A program made the position numbers and the translations under genes. 7,926 nucleotides of DNA from Acidimicrobiia bacterium. GTDB lineage: Bacteria > Actinomycetota > Acidimicrobiia > Spongiisociales > UBA5794. The stretch covers positions 1-7,926 of the forward strand of contig JABDMN010000335.1 of NCBI GenBank assembly GCA_013001485.1, read 5' to 3'. How positions within the stretch are numbered: position 1 is the first letter of the stretch; each line of letters begins with the position of its first letter. The notes under the pieces were generated by a model. That model did not search any database and was not told where the DNA came from. It saw nothing but the letters and a program-made list of their open reading frames with translations. Positions 1 to 6,860 of the stretch are shown in pieces.

Positions 1-1
1 G

Positions 2-295
2 ATGAGCGTCGTTGGGCCTCGGCCGACGCTGCGGTACCAGGTCGATCGCTACGACGAGCGTCAACGACGTCGGATGTGTGTCAAGCCCGGAGTCACCGGG
101 CTTGCCCAGGTGAAGGGTCGCAATGCCATCGCATGGGCCGAGCGGATCGACCTCGATCTGGAGTATCTGGATCGCCAGTCTCCGATCATGGATATCAAGA
201 TCCTCGGGTGGTCGGTCGGTGTCGTGCTGAAGGGCTCGGGCGTCGAAGGGCACCCCCGTGACGATCCGATTGCCCGGCCCCCCGAAGAGGAGTGA
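2..295 (+). CDS. Bacterial sugar transferase (phosphoglycosyl transferase), C-terminal part only
   Basis: This is the C-terminal 97 residues of a WcaJ/PglC-type membrane-associated phosphoglycosyl transferase. These enzymes transfer a sugar-1-phosphate from a nucleotide sugar to undecaprenyl phosphate and so start a surface glycan. The visible piece begins with the family motif MSVVGPRP, continues with KPGVTGLAQVKGRNAI (about residues 28-43) and then a D-x-x-Y-x-D-x-x-S-x-x-x-D-I-K-I-L segment, the usual family ending. The stop is TGA at 293-295. The gene is cut by the window edge: the ATG at 2 lies inside a conserved catalytic-domain motif and is not the real start, so any membrane helix is out of view. 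The tail is hydrophilic and rich in Pro and Glu. The next gene, a sugar aminotransferase, follows after 56 nt on the same strand, which fits a glycan cluster. The family is clear; the sugar is unknown. Confidence 0.9.
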   Translation: MSVVGPRPTLRYQVDRYDERQRRRMCVKPGVTGLAQVKGRNAIAWAERIDLDLEYLDRQSPIMDIKILGWSVGVVLKGSGVEGHPRDDPIARPPEEE

Positions 296-338
296 CCCGC
301 CTCCCCGTGGCCTGCTTGTAGGCTTGCGCAGCCGTACC

Positions 339-345
339 GAGAGGA
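339..345 (+). promoter_or_regulatory. Ribosome binding site fixing a TTG start
   Basis: A purine-rich GAGAGGA lies 6 nt upstream of TTG at 352. An in-frame TAG at 319-321 closes the frame above it, and no ATG or GTG lies between. The first in-frame ATG downstream is codon 167, which would remove most of the PLP fold. The TTG is therefore the best start for the aminotransferase. Confidence 0.6.
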
Positions 346-351
346 ACCCCC

Positions 352-1446
352 TTGCCTGTCCCGTATGCGCGTCCCGCGCTCCCTGACGCCGATCTCATAG
401 CCGATGACGTCCGCGAGATCGTCGCCTCGCGGTGGCTCACCAAGGGGCCCTTTGTCGGCCGCTACGAAGAAGCCCTGAGCAAGCGGCTTGCCGTTCCCAA
501 CGTCGTTGCGACTTCCAGCTGCACGGTTGGACTCGCCTATCTGTACCGCACCCTGGGTTTTCAGGGAGAGGTGATTCTTCCTTCGTTCACGTTCCTGGCG
601 ACGGCGACGGCCCTCTCGTGGGCAGGCGGGACGCCGGTATTCGTCGACATCGACCCGGACACTCTGACCGTCGATCCGGAAGCAGTCGCCGCGGCGGTGA
701 CGCCTCGGACGACGGGCATCATCGGGGTGCACGTGTTTGGTGTGGCGGTTGATCCTTCCGTGGACGAGATCGCGGTCAATGCCGGTGTGCCACTGGTGTT
801 CGACGCCGCTCATGGGGTCGGTTCGTCATGCGGGGGCAAGTCGCTGGCGATGCGGGGGACGGCTTCGGCGTTCTCGACGACGCCCACCAAGACTCTGATC
901 ACGGGCGAGGGTGGGTTCGTCACCACCGGAGACGACGAGCTTGCAGCTCGAATCCGTATCTTGAACGAGTACGGCAACGACGGTTCGTACGACACGATTA
1001 CCCCCGGCCTGAACGGCCGCATGCCGGAAACGAGCGCCGCAATCGGGATTCGCAGCCTCGAGATGCTCGACGACGTCCTTGAGGCCCGGTGGACGGTGGT
1101 CGATGGCTACCGAGAGCGCCTCTCCGATCTCGAAGGCATCCGTACCCAAACCGTCCCGGAAGGCTGCCGGGCGTCCTACAAAGACTTCACGATCATCGTC
1201 GAAGACGCCTTTGGCACGAGCCGTGACGACCTGGCTTCGGGCCTTTCCGAGCTGGGTATCGACACCCGCCCCTATTTCTCGCCGGCGGTGCATCGTCACC
1301 GGGCGTACCAGGACCTCGGTTTCGTCGGGTCATTGCCTGTCACCGAAGACATCGAGCATCGGGTTCTGTCTCTTCCCCTGTGGGTTGGCATGGGCGACGC
1401 AGAGATCGACGAGGTAGTGGCAGGGATCGCTTCGCTGCGAGGTTGA
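352..1446 (+). CDS. DegT/DnrJ/EryC1/StrS-family PLP-dependent sugar aminotransferase
   Basis: This 364-residue fold-type I aminotransferase probably transfers an amino group from glutamate to a keto-sugar nucleotide, making an amino-deoxysugar for a surface glycan. Family signs: N-terminal SRWLTKGPFVGRYE (about 27-40), the PLP-phosphate loop TSSCTVGL (54-61), PSFTFLATATA (77-87), FDAAHG with the PLP-ring Asp151 (150-155), and the Schiff-base lysine K180 in TPTKTLITGEGG. NGRMPETSAAIG and PYFSPAVHRH follow in the C-terminal domain. The length is normal. The phosphate loop reads S-C-T where many members have S-G-T. The start is TTG. The preceding sugar transferase fragment suggests a PglC/PglE-like pair, but no acetyltransferase lies between them and the substrate cannot be read from sequence. 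The stop at 1444-1446 faces the end of fdhD with only 3 nt between. Confidence 0.9.
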   Translation: MPVPYARPALPDADLIADDVREIVASRWLTKGPFVGRYEEALSKRLAVPNVVATSSCTVGLAYLYRTLGFQGEVILPSFTFLATATALSWAGGTPVFVDIDPDTLTVDPEAVAAAVTPRTTGIIGVHVFGVAVDPSVDEIAVNAGVPLVFDAAHGVGSSCGGKSLAMRGTASAFSTTPTKTLITGEGGFVTTGDDELAARIRILNEYGNDGSYDTITPGLNGRMPETSAAIGIRSLEMLDDVLEARWTVVDGYRERLSDLEGIRTQTVPEGCRASYKDFTIIVEDAFGTSRDDLASGLSELGIDTRPYFSPAVHRHRAYQDLGFVGSLPVTEDIEHRVLSLPLWVGMGDAEIDEVVAGIASLRG

Positions 1447-1449
1447 GCG

Positions 1450-2214
1450 TCAGGTGTAGAGGTTGTAGCCGTCGTCGCGAAGGAAGCCGATGACGGTCAT
1501 CCCCAGTTCGCGTCCGAGCTCGATAGCCAGCGAGGACGGCGCCGAGATGCCGCACACGACCGGAATGCCTGCGACACCGGCCTTCTGGATGATTTCGAAC
1601 GACACCCGCCCCGACACCATCAGGATGGTGTCCTTGAGAGGCCACATCCGTCGCGAGCATGAGCCGACGACCTTGTCTACGGCGTTGTGGCGTCCCACAT
1701 CTTCGTAGAGGTCGAGCAGGTTCCCGTCGAGGTCGAAGACGGCAGCGGCATGGATACCCCCGGTGGTCTCGAACGCGGCCTGACTCGGGCGCATCGTTCG
1801 AGGGAGATCCAGGATGACATCGGTCGGTAGGTGCAGGGGAGCGCGGACAGGCCGCGCCGTCACCCGGACTGCGTCGATGGACGCTTTGCCGCACACCCCG
1901 CACGACGAAGAGGCGTAGAGGTTGCGACGGAATTGCTCGGGATCCACCGTCACGCCATCGGCGAGGGTCAGCTCATATCGACCTTCGGCTCCAGACACAC
2001 CCGCAAGCTCGTCGGGTGACAAGATGATGCCTTCGGTGAGTGCGAAACCCAGGACGAGGTTCTCGTCGTCACCGGGACTTCGCATCACCACGGCGATCGG
2101 GACCCCGGCCAGGCGGATCTCCATCGGCTCCTCGGCGACGACGTGGTCGGCAGCGTCGACTGTTGTGTCGCCGCGCACACGCGTCACCGAAACCGGAACT
2201 ACGGCATCGTTCAC
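1450..2214 (-). CDS. fdhD: FdhD, formate dehydrogenase accessory sulfurtransferase
   Basis: FdhD passes sulfur from a cysteine desulfurase to the bis-molybdopterin-guanine-dinucleotide cofactor, a step needed for active formate dehydrogenase; it acts in the cytoplasm. The chosen protein is 254 residues. It has the C-G-V-C sulfur-relay motif at Cys105 and Cys108 (SSCGVCGKAS), then TGGIHAAA (about 151-158), EDVGRHNAVDKV (171-182) and SGRVSFEI (201-208), all FdhD signatures. The start is GTG at 2214-2212, giving VNDAVVPVSV; it overlaps the TGA of the upstream Fe-S subunit gene as GTGA, and a GGGAA lies 8 nt upstream. The frame stays open to an ATG at 2355, but that extension lies inside the previous gene and does not resemble FdhD. 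It is the last gene of the operon and ends 3 nt from the convergent aminotransferase. Confidence 0.95.
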   Translation of the reverse strand: MNDAVVPVSVTRVRGDTTVDAADHVVAEEPMEIRLAGVPIAVVMRSPGDDENLVLGFALTEGIILSPDELAGVSGAEGRYELTLADGVTVDPEQFRRNLYASSSCGVCGKASIDAVRVTARPVRAPLHLPTDVILDLPRTMRPSQAAFETTGGIHAAAVFDLDGNLLDLYEDVGRHNAVDKVVGSCSRRMWPLKDTILMVSGRVSFEIIQKAGVAGIPVVCGISAPSSLAIELGRELGMTVIGFLRDDGYNLYT

Positions 2215-3137
2215 TGGATGTGTTCCCAGCCAAACCTGCCTTTGATGCACAGATGCCCGTCGGTGACTGAGTGATCGCCGGGCGACGTCACCTTGACCAC
2301 CCGGTTGTCCTGTACATGCAGATCGAGATTGCACCCGACGCCGCAGAACGAGCACACGGTGCGGGTGACCGTTTGATCGGATTCGCTCCAGGTCTCATCG
2401 GCTCGCATCTCGAACTCGACCGACCCCATGAGTGCTCCGGTGGGGCACACCCCGACACAGTTGCCACAGAACACGCAGGCTGATGACCCGAGGTCGACGG
2501 CGAACTCGGTGGCGATGCGGGCGTCGAACCCGCGGCCGGCGACGGTGATGGCGAACGTGTTCTGTGCCTCGACGCCGCAGGCGTCCACGCACTGGTAGCA
2601 GAGGATGCACTTTTCGAGATCCCGGACGTACAGGTCGTTGTCGACGACCGGGTCCTGGGCGACCGCCGCCGCCGTTGTTCCGTCCGGCTCGGTGTGGTGA
2701 CCGGGGTGGGTCGGGTCACCGGGAGAACCTCCGGGAGGGCCATATCGATGACGGTCGGCTCCATAGCGGTCCATCCACTCGTCCATGCCTGCGAGCGACA
2801 GGTCAACCGATGACGCCAGCAGTTCGAGCACGACCTTGCGGCTGGTCTGGACTCGATCCGAATCGGTCGACACCACCATCCCACCGTCGACCTGTCTGGA
2901 GCACGACGGAGCGAGCACCCGCTCGCCCTCGACCTCGACCACACATGCCCGGCAGGCGTTGCGTGCCGTCAGGTTCTCTCCGAAACACATCGTGGGGACA
3001 TCGACATCGGCCTGGCGACACGCGTCCAGGATTGTGGCGTCCTCCGGGACCGACACCGGGTTGCCGTCGACGACGATTTCGACCTGCCGCTTGGGTGGTT
3101 CGAGCTTCGTCCACGTGCGAGTGTCGAAGATGGTCAT
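2211..3137 (-). CDS. Formate dehydrogenase iron-sulfur subunit carrying the cofactor-proximal [4Fe-4S] domain (detached N-terminal half of an FdsA-type chain)
   Basis: This 308-residue electron-transfer protein corresponds to the N-terminal third of FdsA/Fdh1A-type formate dehydrogenase. Modules in order: a plant-type [2Fe-2S] ferredoxin with Cys51, Cys62, Cys65 and Cys79 (Cx10Cx2Cx13C); a His/Pro/Gly-rich linker (about 124-160) without cysteine; two [4Fe-4S] sites, Cys177/180/183/187 and Cys221/224/227/231; and finally a molybdopterin-oxidoreductase 4Fe-4S domain with Cys262, Cys265, Cys269 and Cys297 in CIKGRFG, including the conserved Lys299. The protein stops nine residues after that lysine, where a one-piece enzyme would continue with a D-R-L-T-x-P-L-I-R-R segment; that segment begins the catalytic gene at 6795. 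The NuoG-type His/Cys cluster is missing. The ATG overlaps the diaphorase stop as ATGA, with GGAG 8 nt upstream, and the TGA overlaps the fdhD GTG. It presumably joins Mo/W and FMN sites electrically. Confidence 0.9.
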   Translation of the reverse strand: MTIFDTRTWTKLEPPKRQVEIVVDGNPVSVPEDATILDACRQADVDVPTMCFGENLTARNACRACVVEVEGERVLAPSCSRQVDGGMVVSTDSDRVQTSRKVVLELLASSVDLSLAGMDEWMDRYGADRHRYGPPGGSPGDPTHPGHHTEPDGTTAAAVAQDPVVDNDLYVRDLEKCILCYQCVDACGVEAQNTFAITVAGRGFDARIATEFAVDLGSSACVFCGNCVGVCPTGALMGSVEFEMRADETWSESDQTVTRTVCSFCGVGCNLDLHVQDNRVVKVTSPGDHSVTDGHLCIKGRFGWEHIQ

Positions 3138-4903
3138 CTGAGTAGCTCCAGTTTCACTGCCGACTGCACCGCTTCGGCGGCGAGTTGGCCCAACCCGCAG
3201 ATCGAGGCGTCTCGCAATGCGGCGGCGAGGTCAGCCAAGACCTCGGCTTCGTCCGAGCCGCCGACCATGCGGGCCAGAGCCTCCTCCTGGCGGACGGTCC
3301 CCACCCGGCACGGAACACACTGACCGCACGATTCGTCACGGAAGAACGCAGCAATCCGCCGGACGGCCGCCCCCATGTCGGCGTCCGCGTTGAAGACCAT
3401 CACGGCACCCGAGCCGAGAGAGGCGCCGATGGCTGCCATGGCATCGAACGTCAGCGCGGTGTCGAGATGGTCCAGATCGATGAAGGAGCCCGCAGCTCCA
3501 CCGACGAGGACAGCCTGGAGTTCGCCATCGACGCCGCCGGCCAGATCCAGCAGTTCGCGCAGAGATGTGCCAAAGGGAACCTCGTAGACGCCGGGCCGAC
3601 CGATTGCGCCACTGAGACAGAACAGCTTCGTGTCGCCCGACGCAGTCCCGAGAACGATGCCAAGGATGGCGGCCAGGGTTTCAACGTTGTTGACGACGGT
3701 CGGTTTGCCGAACAGGCCGACGTCGGTGGGGTAGGGAGGTTTGGAGCGGGGCTCGCCGCGGTACCCCTCGATCGAGTTGAAGAGCGCGGTCTCCTCGCCA
3801 CAGATGTAGGCCCCCGCGCCCCGCCGGATCCGGATGTCGAAATCGAACCCTGCATCCATGACGCTGTCTCCGAGCAGGCCCTCGTTGCGTGTCTGGCGGA
3901 TGGCATTGGCAAGCCGGGCTTCGGCCGCTGGGTACTCGCCGCGGATGTAGATGAAGCCCTCCTCGGCGCCAGTGGCAAACGCGGCGATCGTCATGGCCTC
4001 GACGATGGCGAACGGGTCACCCTCCATCAGTACCCGGTCCTTGAATGTGCCGGTCTCCGATTCGTCGGCGTTGCACACGATGTACTTGGTTCGCTCGGGG
4101 TGGTCAGCCACCGACGCCCACTTGACCGCTGCAGGGAACGCCGCACCGCCTCTGCCCCGCAGCCCGGCCGCCTCGATCGCGGCGATCACGGCATCCGGGC
4201 CCATCTCGATGGCACGCGCCAGCGCCTGATATCCACCCGAGGACCGGTAGTCGTGGAGCGACAGAGGATCGACCTGATCAACCCTGGTCAGCAGCGACAG
4301 CCCGTCTTCTTGTGGAACCGCGATCGCCGGTTCAACAGTCGCCGTGTCGCCGGCAAGGACCGTGGCGATCTGGTCGCTGGTCACCGGGGCCAGCACCGGG
4401 TTGGTTTCCCCAGCAATCTGGATGTAGGCGGCCGACCCCTTCTCGCACTGTCCCAGACACGGGCTGCGCAGCCACATCCCGTCGTCGGCAGCGACTCCGG
4501 GAGGGCCACAGCCGTTCTCCAGGTCGTCGAGCATGGTGGCGACGCCGCTGGCGCGACACGCGGTGTCGTCGCAGACATGGGCTACTCGGACGGGCCGCTC
4601 GTTCACGGACAACAGCGAATAGAACGTCGCCACTCCGTAAGCGTCAGCGGGGGGCACGCTCAGCCGACGACACACGTAATCAAGCCCGCCCTTGGTGATC
4701 CAACCGATCTCATCTTGCAGTGCGTGCAGCGCGGGCAACAACTCGTCGCGCCTGCTGCGCGCAGCGTGACCGAGGCGGGCGACCCGATCGTCGGTCGGGG
4801 TGTGTTCACCACCCTCCCAACCCGATGTCGGCGCTCCGAGCACGGCATCCACGGCGGCGATCTCAGCCGTTGTAGGCGCGGCATCGAGGAACTTCAGATC
4901 CAT
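3134..4903 (-). CDS. fdhB: Formate dehydrogenase diaphorase subunit, NuoE-NuoF (FdsG-FdsB) fusion
   Basis: This 589-residue subunit should pass electrons from the Fe-S chain to NAD+. The N-terminal domain (about 45-185) is a thioredoxin-like NuoE/FdsG domain with a [2Fe-2S] site: Cys111, Cys116 (CDDTAC), Cys149 and Cys153 (CLGQC). After a short linker, a NuoF/FdsB domain begins near residue 215. It has the NADH-binding glycine-rich motif GRGGAAFPAAVKW (250-262), the FMN-site stretch CNADESETGTFKDR (277-290), GAGAYICGEETAL (362-374), and a C-terminal [4Fe-4S] site with Cys526, Cys529, Cys532 (ESCGQCVPCR) and Cys569. The same fusion is known from Fdh1B of Methylobacterium FDH1, hence the symbol. 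ATG at 4903 overlaps the TGA of the catalytic gene (TGATG), with AAGGTG 5 nt upstream. NAD+ rather than NADP+ is assumed from the family. Confidence 0.93.
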   Translation of the reverse strand: MDLKFLDAAPTTAEIAAVDAVLGAPTSGWEGGEHTPTDDRVARLGHAARSRRDELLPALHALQDEIGWITKGGLDYVCRRLSVPPADAYGVATFYSLLSVNERPVRVAHVCDDTACRASGVATMLDDLENGCGPPGVAADDGMWLRSPCLGQCEKGSAAYIQIAGETNPVLAPVTSDQIATVLAGDTATVEPAIAVPQEDGLSLLTRVDQVDPLSLHDYRSSGGYQALARAIEMGPDAVIAAIEAAGLRGRGGAAFPAAVKWASVADHPERTKYIVCNADESETGTFKDRVLMEGDPFAIVEAMTIAAFATGAEEGFIYIRGEYPAAEARLANAIRQTRNEGLLGDSVMDAGFDFDIRIRRGAGAYICGEETALFNSIEGYRGEPRSKPPYPTDVGLFGKPTVVNNVETLAAILGIVLGTASGDTKLFCLSGAIGRPGVYEVPFGTSLRELLDLAGGVDGELQAVLVGGAAGSFIDLDHLDTALTFDAMAAIGASLGSGAVMVFNADADMGAAVRRIAAFFRDESCGQCVPCRVGTVRQEEALARMVGGSDEAEVLADLAAALRDASICGLGQLAAEAVQSAVKLELLR

Positions 4904-6795
4904 CAGCCCACCTTCTCCACGCGGATTGCTGTCGCCTTGAACTCTGCCGTACCCGACTTGGGGTCCCAGGCATCAGCCGTGAGCACATTGGTTGCCACAT
5001 CGTCAGGGAAGTGCAGCGTCATGAACGCCAAACCGGGGCGGAGACCGCGATCGAAACGGACCGGCGCCTCCACCTCGCCACGCCGGGACACCACATTGAC
5101 GACTTCTCCCTCGACGACCCCGAGGCGTTCGCCGTCCTCGGGCGACAGGTCGATCGTCTCGCCCCAGCGAATTGGTGAGGAGTACCCGCTGGTCTGAACG
5201 CCGGTGTTGTAGGAATCGAGGCGCCTGCCTGTCGTCAACCTGATGGGGAAGTCGGTGGTCAGTTCGTCGACGGGAGGGGAGTGATCAACCGGCATGAACG
5301 GAGCAAGCCGGCCCCGCGGCGGGTCCTCCCACAAGCGTGAATGGAGGAACAACTCACCGGGATGGTCTTCGTCCGGGCAGGGCCATTGGATGCCCCCGAG
5401 TTCCTCGAGTCGTGAGTAGGACATGCCGGCGTGCATCGGCGAGAGCGACCGCAGCTCGTCCCAGACCTCTTCTGCAGTGGGGGTGCCCCAGTCGTGACCG
5501 AGCGCCCGGGCCAGGTCGAGGATGATTTCGAGGTCATCCCGTGCCTCTCCGGGCGGGTCGATGGCCTTGCGAACCAGCTGGACCCGGCGCTCGCTGGAGG
5601 TGACGGTGCCGTCTGTCTCGGCCCAGCCGGCGGCTGCTGGCAGGACGACGTCGGCCAACTCGGCAGTCTTCGTCATGAAGATGTCCTGGACGACCATGAA
5701 ATCGAGTCCTTCGAGCATGGCAACGGTGTGGCCGGTGTCGGCCTCGGACTGGGCGGGGTTCTCGCCGACGACGTACAGCGTGCGGAGATCGCCGCGGTCC
5801 ATCGCCTCGAACATCTGTGAGAGGTGCCACCCGTTCGTGTCGGGGACCTGGGCTTCGTAGACCGCCTCGAACTTGCCTCGTAGTTCGTCGTTCTCGACGT
5901 CCTGGAACCCTGGCAGTTTGTTGGGAAGCGCTCCCATATCCCCGCCGCCCTGGACGTTGTTCTGGCCTCGCACGGGGACGAGGCCAGATCCGTAGCGACC
6001 GATGTGGCCGGTGAGTAGCGACAGGTTGATCAGGGCGAGGACATTGTCCGTGGCGTTGTGGTGCTCGGTGATGCCCAGCGTCCAGCACAGCTGTGCGGTG
6101 GGAGCCGTGGCGTACTCGTGGGCGAGCTGGCGGATGGCGTCGGCGGGCACTCCGGTGACCTCTTCGGCGCGCTCGAGGGTCCACGGGTCGACCGACTCCC
6201 GGTATTCCTCGAATCCGGTGGTTGCACTCGACACGAATTCCTCATTGATCAGGCCGGCAGAGATGATCTCGCGGCCGACGGCGTTGGCCAGGGGAATGTC
6301 CGTGCCTACGTCGAGACCGAGCCAGACGTCTGCCCACTGGGCGGACTCCGAGCGGCGCGGGTCGACGACGAGCATGCGGGCACCGTTGTGGACGCCTTTC
6401 AACAGGTGGTGAAAGAAGATGGGGTGGGCGTTGCGCGCGTTCGAACCCCACAGGATGATGAGATCGGTTTCCTCGATCTCCTGATATGACGAGGTGCCCC
6501 CGCCTGCTCCGAACACTGCCGCCAGACCGGCGACGGAAGGAGCGTGTCAGGTGCGGTTGCAGCTATCGATGTTGTTGCTGCCGATGGCGACCCTGGCGAA
6601 CTTCTGTGCCATGTAGTTCATCTCGTTGGTCGCTTTGGAGCAGCTGAACATCCCGAACGATGTCGGCCCGTGCTCGTCGATCACCCGCTCGAAGCCGTCG
6701 GCGGCGGTTCGCAGAGCCTCATCCCAGCTGGCCGGTTCGAAGCCGTTGCCACGCCGGATCAGGGGGTGGGTCAGGCGCTCATATCTACGTCCCAT
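4903..6795 (-). CDS. fdhA: Formate dehydrogenase catalytic subunit, selenocysteine-containing, lacking its own [4Fe-4S] domain
   Basis: Read through the TGA at 6549-6547, this is a 630-residue Mo/W-bis-PGD enzyme that oxidises formate to CO2. Residues 1-82 begin with RLTHPLIRR and WDEAL, which follow the [4Fe-4S] domain in ordinary FdhA. Sec83 and His84 lie in CNRTUHAPSVAGL and match Sec140-His141 of E. coli FdhF. Arg276 in PVRGQNNVQGGGDMG matches the active-site Arg333. Other signs are WGSNARNAHP (about 117-126), GENPAQSEAD (344-353), and the C-terminal molybdopterin-dinucleotide domain with TTGRRLDSYNTG (521-532) and TAEFKATAIRVEK near the end. There is no signal peptide, so it is cytoplasmic. 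The proximal cluster cysteines are absent here but present in the downstream Fe-S subunit. The ATG has a strong Shine-Dalgarno. A decoder that stops at TGA yields two false genes, 6547-6795 and 4903-6516. Confidence 0.92.
6506..6549 (-). promoter_or_regulatory. Bacterial SECIS element in the fdhA coding region
   Basis: Downstream of the UGA the mRNA can form a two-part stem-loop. The apical stem pairs GUCGCC (6534-6529) with GGCGGC (6523-6518), containing one U-G wobble, around a five-base loop GGUCU (6528-6524). A lower stem pairs GCUCC (6543-6539) with GGAGC (6510-6506), with an internal loop between. Counting the U of UGA as 1, U17, G23 and U24, which are needed for SelB binding in E. coli fdhF, sit at the same numbers here, and the loop starts 18 nt after the UGA in both. 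The fold was worked out by hand; no energy was computed. Confidence 0.85.
6547..6549 (-). other. In-frame TGA read as selenocysteine (residue 83 of FdhA)
   Basis: The TGA interrupts one continuous reading frame whose two sides together give an intact formate dehydrogenase. The flanking residues, CNRT before and HAPSVAGL after, are the family's active-site signature with the Mo/W ligand exactly at the TGA. Homologues have either Sec or Cys at this place. A SECIS-like hairpin follows directly. The selA, selB, selC and selD genes are not in this window. Confidence 0.93.
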
Positions 6796-6799
6796 GTCT

Positions 6800-6809
6800 C
6801 ACCTCCCTT
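6800..6809 (-). promoter_or_regulatory. Strong Shine-Dalgarno of fdhA
   Basis: On the minus strand AAGGGAGGTG ends 4 nt before the ATG at 6795-6793, a near-perfect match to the anti-Shine-Dalgarno sequence. It shows that the short N-terminus MGRRYERLT is a true translation start, and therefore that the missing [4Fe-4S] domain is a real gene division and not an overlooked upstream extension. Confidence 0.85.
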
Positions 6810-6817
6810 CACGCGAC

Positions 6818-6823
6818 ACTCTA
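6818..6823 (-). promoter_or_regulatory. Candidate -10 box of the fdh operon
   Basis: TAGAGT on the minus strand fits the TAnnnT -10 pattern. A start point about 7 nt downstream (near 6811) would leave a leader of roughly 16 nt holding the Shine-Dalgarno. No good -35 box is seen; TGGAAG lies 18 nt upstream but is a poor match. No clear regulator site was found. Confidence 0.35.
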
Positions 6824-6854
6824 CGGAGAGCAGTGCGTCGCCTTCCACCATGGG

Positions 6855-6860
6855 TAGCTT
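6855..6860 (+). promoter_or_regulatory. Candidate -10 box giving a leaderless transcript for the DAAO-like gene
   Basis: TAGCTT, a TAnnnT match, ends 6 nt before the ATG at 6867, the spacing expected when transcription starts at the A of ATG. The only purine run, GAGG at 6862-6865, is too close to the ATG to be a usual ribosome binding site. Leaderless genes of this form are common in Actinobacteria. No convincing -35 box is visible. Confidence 0.4.

Noticed and set aside
61..813. A 250-residue minus-strand open frame
   Set aside because: It is antisense to two recognised genes and rich in Arg, with no domain or ribosome site.
2215..2355. fdhD starting at ATG 2355 (301 residues)
   Set aside because: The extra 47 residues lie within the Fe-S subunit gene, show no FdhD similarity, and the GTGA overlap at 2214 gives a better start.
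2211..4903. Part of a respiratory complex I (nuo) operon
   Set aside because: The NuoE/F-like and Fe-S modules are followed by fdhD and preceded by an FdhF-type catalytic subunit, and no membrane nuo genes are present, so this is a soluble formate dehydrogenase.
3185..5197. A 670-residue plus-strand open frame
   Set aside because: It is antisense to the diaphorase and the catalytic subunit, whose motifs are unmistakable. Its composition is rich in Arg, Gly, Asp and His, typical of a mirror frame in GC-rich DNA.
4903..6516. A separate 537-residue oxidoreductase starting at GTG 6516
   Set aside because: It would lack the active-site motif and the N-terminal region, and it has no ribosome site of its own in a sensible place. 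The ten codons upstream of the GTG are conserved FDH sequence leading straight to the in-frame TGA.
6547..6549. TGA as a nonsense mutation making fdhA a pseudogene
   Set aside because: The TGA is exactly at the family's Sec/Cys position, is followed by His84, and has a SECIS-like hairpin. The rest of the gene and operon is intact.
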